Positions 17,575-25,901 of a stretch of DNA of 64,000 nt are shown here, one piece after another. The notes under the pieces are model-generated. The model was not told the DNA's origin. It saw only the letters and a list, made by a program, of their open reading frames with translations, and made no database searches. A program made the translations under genes and the position numbers. Source of the stretch: Mariniblastus sp. (lineage in GTDB: Bacteria > Planctomycetota > Planctomycetia > Pirellulales > Pirellulaceae); NCBI GenBank assembly GCA_029247405.1, contig JAQWLH010000026.1, positions 1-64,000 of the forward strand. Reading direction: 5' to 3'. Within the stretch, counting starts at the first letter, position 1; every line of letters begins with the position of its first letter.

Positions 17575-18588
17575 TTGATTGTGGAGTCGACCGAGCTTGT
17601 GAAGAGCGGGCAGTCGTTGAACCGAGAACAAATGACTCAAGTCGTCGATGCGATTATGCGTGGCGATTGCTCGAACAAACAAATTGAAGCCCTTCTGGTT
17701 GCGCTTCATGAAAAAGGGGAGACCGTCGAAGAATTGGCGGGCGCCGCAAGCGCGATGCGGATGCATATGAATCCGATCAAAACTCGCCGCGAAAATGTTG
17801 TTGACACTTGCGGCACCGGAGGCGGTAACTCCGGGACTTTCAACATTAGCACCGCTGCGGCCATCGTAGCAGCAGCGGCGGGTGCTTCTGTTGCCAAACA
17901 TGGTAATCGAAAATCGACCAGCAAAACCGGCTCAGCCGATGTATTGACGGTTTTGGGAGTCAACATCGAGTGCCCCGCTCAGGTCGTCGAGAAATGCCTC
18001 GACCAACTTGGCCTGTGCTTTTGCTTTGCCCCGCTGTTTCATCCGTCGGTGAAGCATGTAATGAGCGTGAGAAAAAAGCTCCCCCACCCAACGATTTTTA
18101 ATTTGCTCGGCCCACTCTGCAACCCAGCCAATGCCCCCTTTCAGGTGTTGGGAGCCGGTCGGTCCGAAACACGGATCAAGATTGCTCAGGCTCTCTCCCT
18201 CCTTGGAACCAAGCGGTCGATTGTGGTTCACTCACGTGACGGCTTAGGCGAAATCTCAATTTCCGACATTACAGATGTTTCAGAAATCCAAGGGAAGTAT
18301 GTCACCGAAGGAACGCTAGCTCCTGAGGATTTTGGAATGAGCCATGGCAGTCTTAGCATGCTTAAGGTGTGCGACCCGAAAGAAAGCGCCGAAAAAATTC
18401 AGCGAGTACTCGCGGGACACACCGGACCAGCCCGCGACGTCGTCGTTGCCAATGCCTCGGCAGCGCTGTGGGTGTCGGGGCTTTGCGATGGGCTTGAAAG
18501 TGGAGCCGAGCGTTGCGCCAAGGCGATCGACAACGGGCAAGCTTCCGAAATGCTCAAAGATTTAGTTGAGCTGACCAACAAAGGCTGA
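17575..18588 (+). CDS. trpD: Anthranilate phosphoribosyltransferase
   Basis: TrpD joins anthranilate and PRPP in the second step of tryptophan synthesis. The 337-residue protein has the diagnostic DTCGTGGGNSGTFNIST loop (about residues 79-95), KHGNRKSTSKTGSADVL, and VMSVRKKLPHPTIFNLLGPL. The start is a TTG at 17575 with AAAGGA upstream; a 6-bp hairpin ATGAAA/TTTCAT (17543-17560) sits just before that site and could affect translation. The gene stands alone, away from other trp genes. Its stop codon lies inside a 14-bp tandem repeat. Confidence 0.95.
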   Translation: MIVESTELVKSGQSLNREQMTQVVDAIMRGDCSNKQIEALLVALHEKGETVEELAGAASAMRMHMNPIKTRRENVVDTCGTGGGNSGTFNISTAAAIVAAAAGASVAKHGNRKSTSKTGSADVLTVLGVNIECPAQVVEKCLDQLGLCFCFAPLFHPSVKHVMSVRKKLPHPTIFNLLGPLCNPANAPFQVLGAGRSETRIKIAQALSLLGTKRSIVVHSRDGLGEISISDITDVSEIQGKYVTEGTLAPEDFGMSHGSLSMLKVCDPKESAEKIQRVLAGHTGPARDVVVANASAALWVSGLCDGLESGAERCAKAIDNGQASEMLKDLVELTNKG

Positions 18589-18610
18589 CCAACAAAGGCT
18601 GACCAAAGGA
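18571..18610 (+). repeat. 14-bp tandem repeat across the trpD stop codon
   Basis: CTGACCAACAAAGG occurs at 18571-18584 and 18585-18598, followed by a partial third copy to 18610. The first copy encodes the last TrpD residues (LTNKG) and the second starts with the TGA stop. This looks like replication slippage; it leaves the frame intact. Confidence 0.9.
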
Positions 18611-19005
18611 AATCTTTGCTTGCACTGACCCAACCAAAGGCTCATTGGATTCGCTTGCGAAGACCACTGAGAATTGAGTGGGTTGCTTGACTCGAGCGTC
18701 CCTTTATTTAACCGCCGTCAAATCCCTTTGACGAGAAGTGTTTCTTTGTCAGCCTCCCTGTTGAGGCCTGATCCCTCACGGTCCGAGATTTCGTTTTTTA
18801 GCCCAAGCCAATCGTTCAAAGGGGCTCTCGAAGTTTCAAATTAGTAAAAAACCGGAATTCGGGGCAATAATGGCTAAAAACATGGGTCATAATCAATGAT
18901 TAGACCTTTCGACTGGTGGATTAGACTGGTACCTTTATGCCTTCCAATTTAGTCCAAATCGCGATCAATTCGCGTGAACTTTAGCGTTCGTTTCGAGGTA
19001 ACAAA
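18611..19005. other. Intergenic region without a supported gene
   Basis: About 395 bases between the trpD repeat and a small basic protein gene. No open frame of note. A small hairpin (CGCGA/TCGCG around 18960-18975) lies about 30-45 bases before the small gene and would be in its leader. No convincing RNA or promoter was assigned. Confidence 0.5.
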
Positions 19006-19107
19006 ATGGCCAAGCCAAGTCACAAAGTAAAAAAAGCAAATCACGGAAAACGACCTGCCAACAATCGCGGTCGCAAAGCCAAGAACAAGAAGATCAAAAC
19101 TCCGTAA
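19006..19107 (+). CDS. 33-residue highly basic protein
   Basis: The ATG at 19006 follows a GAGG ribosome-binding site. The predicted protein starts MAKPSHKVKKANHGKRPAN and has about fifteen Lys/Arg in 33 residues, with no acidic residue and no hydrophobic core. The composition resembles small ribosomal proteins such as bTHX or a nucleic-acid-binding peptide. An intrinsic terminator (19213-19235) follows, so it is probably an independent single-gene transcript. Ribosome association is inferred only from composition. Confidence 0.7.
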   Translation: MAKPSHKVKKANHGKRPANNRGRKAKNKKIKTP

Positions 19108-19212
19108 AGATGCTCTTGAGGTGCTTCGATTCACTCACCTGTGACCAGAAATTAGTTTCCGATAGCAGCTGAGATTTGAGCCTTCACTGAGCACCTAATT
19201 GAACCAACACCC

Positions 19213-19235
19213 AAACGGCTTATGCCGTTTTTTTT
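19213..19235 (+). terminator. Rho-independent terminator
   Basis: Perfect 7-bp stem AAACGGC (19213-19219) / GCCGTTT (19224-19230) with loop TTAT and a run of T to 19235. It ends the transcript of the 33-residue basic protein and lies about 30 bases before the trmB start. Confidence 0.9.
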
Positions 19236-19267
19236 ATTGCCAATTATTGTCTGATTCTGGATATCTA

Positions 19268-19915
19268 ATGGGCCGCAGATCGCTTCCCAAACTTGACGCC
19301 GCGATTGATTTCAGCAACCACATCACCGAGGTTGATGACCTTCAGGCTCCGTTTTGCCCGCAATCACTTTTCGCCCAGAGTGCAGATCTGGAGATCGAAA
19401 TCGGTAGTGGCAAGGGGCTGTTTGTCTTGAATGAATCAGGCAAGATCCCTGAGCGGAATTTTATTGGCAACGAGATTGCTCATAAGTACTGCAGGTTTGC
19501 GGCCTACCGCTTGGCAAAAGCTGAACGCACCAACGCCCACATGCTTCGCGGGGATGGCTTAAAGTTTTTTCGAGAGTTGTTGCCGGATCATTGTGCCGTT
19601 GCGGTTCACGTCTATTTCCCCGACCCGTGGTGGAAGGAGCGACACCGCCGGCGCCGAGTGATGCAACCTGGATTTATTCAGGACCTTGAGCGAGTGCTGG
19701 TCCCTGGTGGAATCTTCCACTTCTGGACCGACGTTGAGCAGTATTTTGAAGAAACGTGTGAGCTGATGAAGGAGCATTCGGACCTTGAAGGTCCGTTCGC
19801 TGTTAAACCATCTCCAGCGGAACACGACATGGACTACCGAACTCATTTTGAGCGTCGGATGCGAAAGAACGACCACGATGTTTTTCGCGCTCAATTCAAA
19901 AAACTAATCGCCTAA
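19268..19915 (+). CDS. trmB: tRNA (guanine-N7)-methyltransferase
   Basis: TrmB methylates G46 of tRNAs using SAM. The start at 19268 (MGRRSLPKLD) was chosen because the upstream in-frame extension overlaps the terminator of the previous gene and has no family similarity. Motifs: the SAM-binding EIGSGKGLFVLNES, IGNEIAHKY, the hallmark HVYFPDPWWKERHRRRRV, and TDYRTHFERR-type C-terminus (MDYRTHFERRM). The length of 215 residues is normal. Confidence 0.95.
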   Translation: MGRRSLPKLDAAIDFSNHITEVDDLQAPFCPQSLFAQSADLEIEIGSGKGLFVLNESGKIPERNFIGNEIAHKYCRFAAYRLAKAERTNAHMLRGDGLKFFRELLPDHCAVAVHVYFPDPWWKERHRRRRVMQPGFIQDLERVLVPGGIFHFWTDVEQYFEETCELMKEHSDLEGPFAVKPSPAEHDMDYRTHFERRMRKNDHDVFRAQFKKLIA

Positions 19916-20116
19916 TCTAGGCGGCACGTGTTTGAGACTCGGATCAAAACCTCCGAACTTGGCGGACCATCGCAAGCAGTCAGGAACCCGAGACTCTCTT
20001 TTGTTTTGCCGAAACACGCCTAATTGGGGCAAGTCTCGCGCTGAATTTTGTTGTATATCGTTCAATGATGACTTAGGTTATGGATTTACGGTCCCAGCAC
20101 GACTACAGAGAAATCC

Positions 20117-21613
20117 ATGCGACTCACATCTCAACTAATCCTCTTTGCGATTTGTTTCATTTATCTTGGAGAAGTCTCACAAGCCCAATCAAAATTGGCG
20201 GGTCAAAAGCCCAACATCATTTTAGTGATGACAGACGATCAGGGGATGGGCGATCTTTCTTGCATGGGGAACAAACTTCTCCGCACACCCAATCTCGACC
20301 AGTTGTATCAACAATCAACTCGCTTGACCGACTTTCACGTCAGTCCAACCTGTGCGCCCACCCGATCGGCAATCTTCAGTGGCCGTCATGAGTTTAGGAA
20401 TGGCGTAACCCACACAATCAAAGAACGGGAGCGGATGGCTCTCAGCACGACCACATTTCCTGAGTTACTTCGTACCGTGGGTTACGAAACTGGAATTTTT
20501 GGAAAGTGGCATTTGGGAGACGAGGAAGCCTATCAACCGGGCAGTCGGGGTTTCAGTGAGGTCTTCATTCACGGGGCCGGAGGAATCGGTCAAGCTTACG
20601 AAGGAAGTTGTGCCGACTACCCTCCCAACCGAAAAAAACAGGGTAGATACTTTGACAATGTGATTCGCCATAACAATACGCTAGTCCAAACAAAAGGGTT
20701 TTGCACTGACGTCTTTTTCGCGGCGGCGCTTGACTGGAGCAAAAAACAACACGATACCGGCAAGCCATTCTTTACGTACATTACGACGAACGCACCGCAT
20801 GGCCCGATGATCGCGCCCGACAAATATAAAAAGCGGTTCAAGGATCTTGGCTGGGACTCAAACCTACAAGGCCGTTACGGCATGATCGAGAACATTGACG
20901 ACAACATGGGAATGCTGATGAAAAAAATGGATCAGTGGAACCTATGGGAAGACACCCTGCTGATTTTCATGACTGACAACGGTCAGGCTGGCAGTTCCGC
21001 AAAATTGAACGGCAAAAGAACACCCGTATTCACGGCGGGATTCAAATCCGGCAAAGGCTCGCCCTACGAGGGGGGCACTCACGTTCCTGCATTCTGGTGC
21101 TGGAAAAACAAACTGGGTGAGGGCGTTGACATCTCTGGCTTGACGGCCCATATCGACCTGTACAAAACCTTTTGCGATTTGGCGGGGGTGACGATTCCCA
21201 AGTCGGTTCAAAGCATCGACGGACGTTCGATGCTTCCGTTACTTGAGAACCCTCAAGCGAACTGGGCTGATCGTGCCCTATTTGTTCACCAAGGACGTTG
21301 GGCCAAAGGAACTGATCCTAACTTGGCAAAATTCAATAACTGCGCGGTCCGAACCACTCGCTGGCGATTTGTTAAGAATAAAGAACTTTACGACATTTCA
21401 GTTGACCCGTATGAAAAAAACAACGTGATTGACGACCACGCGAGCGTCGTCGAGGATTTACGGCAAAAATATGATCAATGGTGGTCTGAAACTCTTCCCC
21501 TGATGGTCAATGAGGATGCCCCCTATGCGAAGGAACACCCGTCGGATGTGCGATACGAAAAACAGTTAAAAGAAAAAGGAATTCCCGACTGGAATCCCCC
21601 TTCACTGGATTGA
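20117..21613 (+). CDS. Secreted sulfatase (formylglycine type)
   Basis: A 498-residue sulfatase with a signal peptide (ending SQAQ). N-terminal metal-binding motif NIILVMTDDQG, the formylglycine site C79-A-P-T-R-S, GKWHLG and NAPHGP are all present, as is FMTDNGQ. The Cys is converted to formylglycine by a maturation enzyme not in this window. It hydrolyses a sulfate ester, presumably of an algal or animal glycan; specificity cannot be read from sequence. It is convergent with a second sulfatase. Confidence 0.95.
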   Translation: MRLTSQLILFAICFIYLGEVSQAQSKLAGQKPNIILVMTDDQGMGDLSCMGNKLLRTPNLDQLYQQSTRLTDFHVSPTCAPTRSAIFSGRHEFRNGVTHTIKERERMALSTTTFPELLRTVGYETGIFGKWHLGDEEAYQPGSRGFSEVFIHGAGGIGQAYEGSCADYPPNRKKQGRYFDNVIRHNNTLVQTKGFCTDVFFAAALDWSKKQHDTGKPFFTYITTNAPHGPMIAPDKYKKRFKDLGWDSNLQGRYGMIENIDDNMGMLMKKMDQWNLWEDTLLIFMTDNGQAGSSAKLNGKRTPVFTAGFKSGKGSPYEGGTHVPAFWCWKNKLGEGVDISGLTAHIDLYKTFCDLAGVTIPKSVQSIDGRSMLPLLENPQANWADRALFVHQGRWAKGTDPNLAKFNNCAVRTTRWRFVKNKELYDISVDPYEKNNVIDDHASVVEDLRQKYDQWWSETLPLMVNEDAPYAKEHPSDVRYEKQLKEKGIPDWNPPSLD

Positions 21614-21616
21614 GGC

Positions 21617-21931
21617 TTAAACAGAAACTGTCCAATCCACCCGAGACTTCGCTCGTTGCAAGCCACCTGAGTCGGCATGTAAATTGACAATCTCAAATTT
21701 GCCATTGGCCGCTTCGATGCCCAGATTCAAAATGACGAGCGACTCGCCTTGAGACAGCGTGCCGTTGAAAAGCACCTAATGGGGAGAAGTCGAAGCATCA
21801 ATTTCCGTCACGTGAAAAACTCGTTTTGATCTACGCTCAATACGACCCGTACGAAGAGTTACTTTGCCGCTGCAACATTGACCCGTTAACACTCCATTCG
21901 ATTTAAATTCCAACCTCAACGCTGTTGAACA
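21617..21931 (-). pseudogene. Decayed in-frame tail after the sulfatase stop codon
   Basis: Directly behind the TAA of the minus-strand sulfatase (21932-21934) the same reading frame stays open for about 105 codons apart from a single TAG at 21776-21778, ending at a TAA at 21617. The part after the TAG reads like protein (LFNGTLSQGESLVILNLGIE, then AANGKFEIVNLHADSGG), with G/C-rich third positions like its neighbours. It has no start signal of its own. The simplest reading is a C-terminal region cut off by nonsense mutations, or a fragment of another gene. Whether it was ever part of the sulfatase is not shown. Confidence 0.45.
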
Positions 21932-23536
21932 TTACCAATGTTCGTTGCGGACTTTCATGAGTTGCGGATAACCTTCGTCACGATCTCCGTATTGTGCTTT
22001 GAGCTCTAACAATCGCTTTTTCAAACGGCTGACTTCGTCTGCGTAACGCGGTTGATCGTAAACGTTATTTATTTCTTGAGGATCTTTTTCAAGATCGTAG
22101 AGTTCCCAACCCGCTGGTGATGCCCCAAATTCACCTTTGCCCAATTGCGCGTCGAGGGGCAATCCATAAAAAAAAGCCAGCTTGAATCGACCGTCTCGGA
22201 TGCCGTAATGACCCGGGATGTGGTGATGCGCCATGTGCATCCAGTACCGATAATAGACCGCATCCCGCCACTGAGCGGGGATTTTTCCAGACAGGATTTC
22301 GCGAAGACTTTGTCCTTGCATTCGTGCGATCTCGGGGGCATTCTCGACACCTGCAAAATCAAGAAATGTTTGGGCGAAATCGAGATTGGAACAAAGCTGC
22401 GAGTCATTTACTACTCCAGCAGGTACTGCCCCGGGCAACCGAACCAAGAAAGGCATTTGCAAGCATTCTTCGTAAATCCAGCGTTTGTCGAAGTAATCAT
22501 GCTCTCCTAAAAACATACCTTGATCAGCCGTATAGATGACCATTGTGTTTTCTGCCAAACCAGATTCGTCTAAATAATCCAGCACGCGTCCGACACTTTC
22601 GTCAACCGCTTTCACGCACCCCAAATAGTCGTGCAAGTATTTTTGATAGGCGGCCTTGCCCTGTTGCTCGAAATTCATGCCGGTCATATCAACTGAACCT
22701 GCCGGCCAGTTTGCTTTTTGAACATCGTCAACCATCGTTCGCCGACCTGACAGACGCCCCGTGATCGAAGTCCCCATATTTCGAGTCGCGACTGAGCGAT
22801 GCGAAAAGTCTTCCCAAAGTGTATCGGGCTCTGGAATCTCAATGTCGGCGAGATATTTCTTATGACGTGGCGCGGGCTCCCATTTACCATGCGGCGCCTT
22901 ATGATGCAGCATCAAGAAAAAAGGCTTACTCGAAGCGTTAGGTTGAGATTTCAATTCCTCGCGATCTCGCAGCCAATCCAACGCAAAGTCAGTCACCAAA
23001 TCAGTGTAATATCCCTCAGTTCGCTTCATCTTTTTATTAGTACGGTGCGAGTATTTTGTGCCATCCGTCGAAGAGATAAAAAACGGATTGTAATACTGCC
23101 CCTGCCCTGGCCCGACCTTCCAGTAGTCAAACCCCCACGGTTCTGACCGCAAATGCCATTTCCCAATCAAGGCAGTTTCATATCCATTTCGCCGCAAAAC
23201 TTCTGCAACATTGGGCGTGGTGGAACTGGCAGGAGGGAACGCATCGATAAGCGTTTTGACCGTATTGAGATGGGAATGCTGGCCCGAAAGAATGACGGCG
23301 CGACTGGGCGTGCAAATTGAATTCGTGACGAAGCACTTATTCAGTCGCATTCCATCTCGGGCAATCCGATCAATGTTCGGTGTCGGCGCCACTTCCGCAA
23401 GTCGACCACCGTACGCACTAATCGCATTGACGGCATGATCGTCTGACATGATAAACAAAATGTTGGGTCGTTTTTCCTCTGCGACACAAGCCTGAATCCA
23501 ACCCAACAGGACCAGTAATGTAATCGTAATTTTCAT
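21932..23536 (-). CDS. Secreted sulfatase (formylglycine type)
   Basis: A 534-residue sulfatase with signal peptide (ending ACVAE). It carries NILFIMSDDHAVNAISAYGG at the N-terminus, the formylglycine site C75-T-P-S-R-A, GKWHLRSEPWG, HKAPHGKWEP and IYTADQGMFLGEHDYFDKR, a pattern typical of planctomycete sulfatases similar to iduronate/N-acetylglucosamine sulfatases. The substrate is unknown. The protein appears complete despite the in-frame coding-like tail after its stop. Confidence 0.95.
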   Translation of the reverse strand: MKITITLLVLLGWIQACVAEEKRPNILFIMSDDHAVNAISAYGGRLAEVAPTPNIDRIARDGMRLNKCFVTNSICTPSRAVILSGQHSHLNTVKTLIDAFPPASSTTPNVAEVLRRNGYETALIGKWHLRSEPWGFDYWKVGPGQGQYYNPFFISSTDGTKYSHRTNKKMKRTEGYYTDLVTDFALDWLRDREELKSQPNASSKPFFLMLHHKAPHGKWEPAPRHKKYLADIEIPEPDTLWEDFSHRSVATRNMGTSITGRLSGRRTMVDDVQKANWPAGSVDMTGMNFEQQGKAAYQKYLHDYLGCVKAVDESVGRVLDYLDESGLAENTMVIYTADQGMFLGEHDYFDKRWIYEECLQMPFLVRLPGAVPAGVVNDSQLCSNLDFAQTFLDFAGVENAPEIARMQGQSLREILSGKIPAQWRDAVYYRYWMHMAHHHIPGHYGIRDGRFKLAFFYGLPLDAQLGKGEFGASPAGWELYDLEKDPQEINNVYDQPRYADEVSRLKKRLLELKAQYGDRDEGYPQLMKVRNEHW

Positions 23537-23717
23537 CGCACCAATCCTGTAAAAATCAAACTGAACTCGCTTTCCATCATCATGATTATTTCATTCCAGA
23601 GCAGATTGTTTCTTGCCACCTGAAGATCCAACCAATGAAACTCTACTGACAGATGTTGACCATTTCTCTCTGGCATTGTTACTTGAGCTCAGCAAATTGC
23701 CAGACTTGGCAATGGCT

Positions 23718-24626
23718 TCATTTTTTCCACCGATCTAAAAGACCCTCATACGCATCGATTCGTCGGTCCCGAAAAAATGGCCAGTGGGTGCGAGCTGTTT
23801 CAACGAGGCTTAAGTCAATCTCACTGAAGATTGTTTCCGGCCTATCAACCGCGGCAACCTGCATCAAATTGCCATACGGGTCGCAGGTGAAAGAAGACCC
23901 CCAAAATTCAATGCTGTCTTCTAATCCCACCCGGTTGGGTGCTATCAGAAAGACGCCATTGGCGATTGCGTGGGATCGCATCATGATTTGCCACGCCTTC
24001 AATTGACTTTCGCCAAACTCCAACTTTTCTTCTGCCTGCCAACCAATTGCGGTTGGATAAATAAGAATCTCCGCCCCCGCCAAAGCCGTTAATCTTGCGG
24101 CCTCAGGAAACCACTGATCCCAACAAATACAAACACCAAGGTTTCCCAGCGAAGTGTCAAAATTTTTAAACCCCAAGTCACCGGGGGAGAAATAAAATTT
24201 TTCGTAAAAGCACGGATCGTCGGGAATGTGCATCTTTCGATAGAGGCCAAGGATTGAACCATCCGACTCAATCACAACCGCTGAGTTATGAAACAATCCC
24301 GGAGCCCGTCTCTCGAACACCCCTGCCACAATGACAATCGAATGCCTTTTGGCAACTTCGCCAAGTGCGATGGTTGTGGGACCCGGAATCGTCTCGGCCA
24401 ATCCGAATTGATTGTGGTCTTCTGTTTGACAAAAGTACCGGCTTCTGAATAGCTCCTGCAGACAGATCAGATTTGCCCCTTTTTCTGCAGCAAGCTGAAT
24501 TTGCTCGATCGTCTTGTCGAGATTTGCTTGGACATCATGGGAGCAATCTAGCTGGATCACTGCGGCCCTTATTGGAGCCTTCTGAGATGGGCCCGAGGGG
24601 GTGGTTGTAGATTGTGGTTCATTCAT
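23718..24626 (-). CDS. aguB: N-carbamoylputrescine amidase
   Basis: A carbon-nitrogen hydrolase of 302 residues with the nitrilase triad: E58 (LICLQELF), K131 (LYRKMHIPDDP) and C168 (VCICWDQWFPEAAR). The context of these motifs, especially YRKMHIPDDP followed by YEKFYFSPGDLGF, is characteristic of AguB, which turns N-carbamoylputrescine into putrescine. Its usual partner agmatine deiminase is not in the window. It links to the deoxyhypusine synthase-like enzyme at 39-40 kb, which would also act on polyamines. Confidence 0.9.
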   Translation of the reverse strand: MNEPQSTTTPSGPSQKAPIRAAVIQLDCSHDVQANLDKTIEQIQLAAEKGANLICLQELFRSRYFCQTEDHNQFGLAETIPGPTTIALGEVAKRHSIVIVAGVFERRAPGLFHNSAVVIESDGSILGLYRKMHIPDDPCFYEKFYFSPGDLGFKNFDTSLGNLGVCICWDQWFPEAARLTALAGAEILIYPTAIGWQAEEKLEFGESQLKAWQIMMRSHAIANGVFLIAPNRVGLEDSIEFWGSSFTCDPYGNLMQVAAVDRPETIFSEIDLSLVETARTHWPFFRDRRIDAYEGLLDRWKK

Positions 24627-24936
24627 TTTGATGGATTTCCAAACGTGAACTTTTTCATCGCAGATCCGGACTGCGCCCGCCGAAACGATGCACGATTTTT
24701 CACGTGTACCTATTTCTGTCGTTAAATTCTACAAAATCGTTTCAAAAGTACTTGGCGAAGTCACGTTTTCGGTTTTCATTGGATAAGCTCAATCGGTATT
24801 CCGATGAACTTAAATGTCCAACCAGCAACCGTTAAAACAGGCGGCTTAGGATCGAAAAATGCACACCAAGTCATTGTTAGGCGCGTGATTCGAACCAACC
24901 ACTAGACGGCAATTTAATCAATGTTAGTCTTACATC
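24627..24936. other. Divergent intergenic region between aguB and bioD
   Basis: About 310 bases. A small hairpin ATCGG/CCGAT sits near 24790-24805. No BirA-type operator or riboswitch was recognised upstream of bioD, and no open frame is supported. Confidence 0.5.
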
Positions 24937-25674
24937 ATGTTAAATAAACCACCCCACGGCCTGTTTATCACGGGCACCGACACTGAAGTCGGAAAAACGT
25001 ACGTTGCAACGTTAATTGTCAAAGAATTGGTCGCGGCCGGTCATCGCGTCGGCGTTTACAAACCGGTCGCCAGTGATTGTGTATCGGATGGCCGCCAACT
25101 CGTGTCCGAAGACGCGGTCGCACTCTGGGAAGCTGCCGGTCGACCCTTGAGTTTGGATTTCGTCTGCCCCAATCGCTATCAAGCACCACTCGCGCCCCAT
25201 CTCTCAGCGCGACATGCCGGGCGCGAGCTTGACACCGAAAGTATGCGAAAAGGTTTGGAAATCTGGACCGACGAATGCGACATTGTTGTGGTTGAAGGCG
25301 CCGGTGGATTGATGTCACCCATTAGCGATGACGAATATTTTGCGGACCTTGCTTACGATTTTGGATACCCCTCGGTGGTTGTCACTCCAAATGTTATTGG
25401 CGCAATCAATCAATGTTTAAGCGCTTTGATCACCGCAACCTGTTTTCGCGATGGGATCCCGTTAGCGGGATCGGTTCTCAATGACGCCCGTAGTTTCGAC
25501 GGCGACATCAGCATGGAATCAAACCGCGAGCAAATTGCCAGTCGCGCAATGGCCCCGGTAATATCACGGTTGCGCTACGAAGGCGAAAAGTTCGATGACG
25601 ATATCGACTGGATGGAGATCGCAAAAAATCCAGTCACTCAAGAAGCCAGAGAGGTGGATATTGCGGCGAACTGA
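24937..25674 (+). CDS. bioD: Dethiobiotin synthetase
   Basis: BioD forms the ureido ring of dethiobiotin from DAPA, CO2 and ATP. The 245-residue protein has the P-loop GTDTEVGKT (residues 13-21), the Y-K-P-V-A segment, and VVVEGAGGLMSPI, all diagnostic for the family. It is a lone gene; no other bio gene is in the window. The C-terminal 25 residues (after the region ISRLRYEGEKF) are a little longer than usual. Confidence 0.93.
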   Translation: MLNKPPHGLFITGTDTEVGKTYVATLIVKELVAAGHRVGVYKPVASDCVSDGRQLVSEDAVALWEAAGRPLSLDFVCPNRYQAPLAPHLSARHAGRELDTESMRKGLEIWTDECDIVVVEGAGGLMSPISDDEYFADLAYDFGYPSVVVTPNVIGAINQCLSALITATCFRDGIPLAGSVLNDARSFDGDISMESNREQIASRAMAPVISRLRYEGEKFDDDIDWMEIAKNPVTQEAREVDIAAN

Positions 25675-25901
25675 AACAACGCAAGTCAATTCAGCTTAGG
25701 TGAGATTGGAACGAGGCAAAAGGATCTCTTGGCCACCCATTTAGCTTCTTAAATTAGGTTCGGAATTTCCGATTTGAACTCGCTCGTGAACTCCCGTACG
25801 AGTTTTCTTGAATCCAGCAAAGAATCGCCGCCTTGAGTTGCGAACCAAATTCATCATTCAGTTCGTCTATCAGAAAAACTTTGTTTGGATTTTCCCAATC
25901 G

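Noticed and set aside
20117-23536. Two neighbouring sulfatases as a recent tandem duplication
   Set aside because: They are convergent and differ in length, formylglycine site (CAPTR versus CTPSR) and surrounding motifs, so they are not close copies.
24627-24936. Possible biotin (BirA) operator upstream of bioD
   Set aside because: No TTGTAAACC-type half-sites with the right spacing are present.
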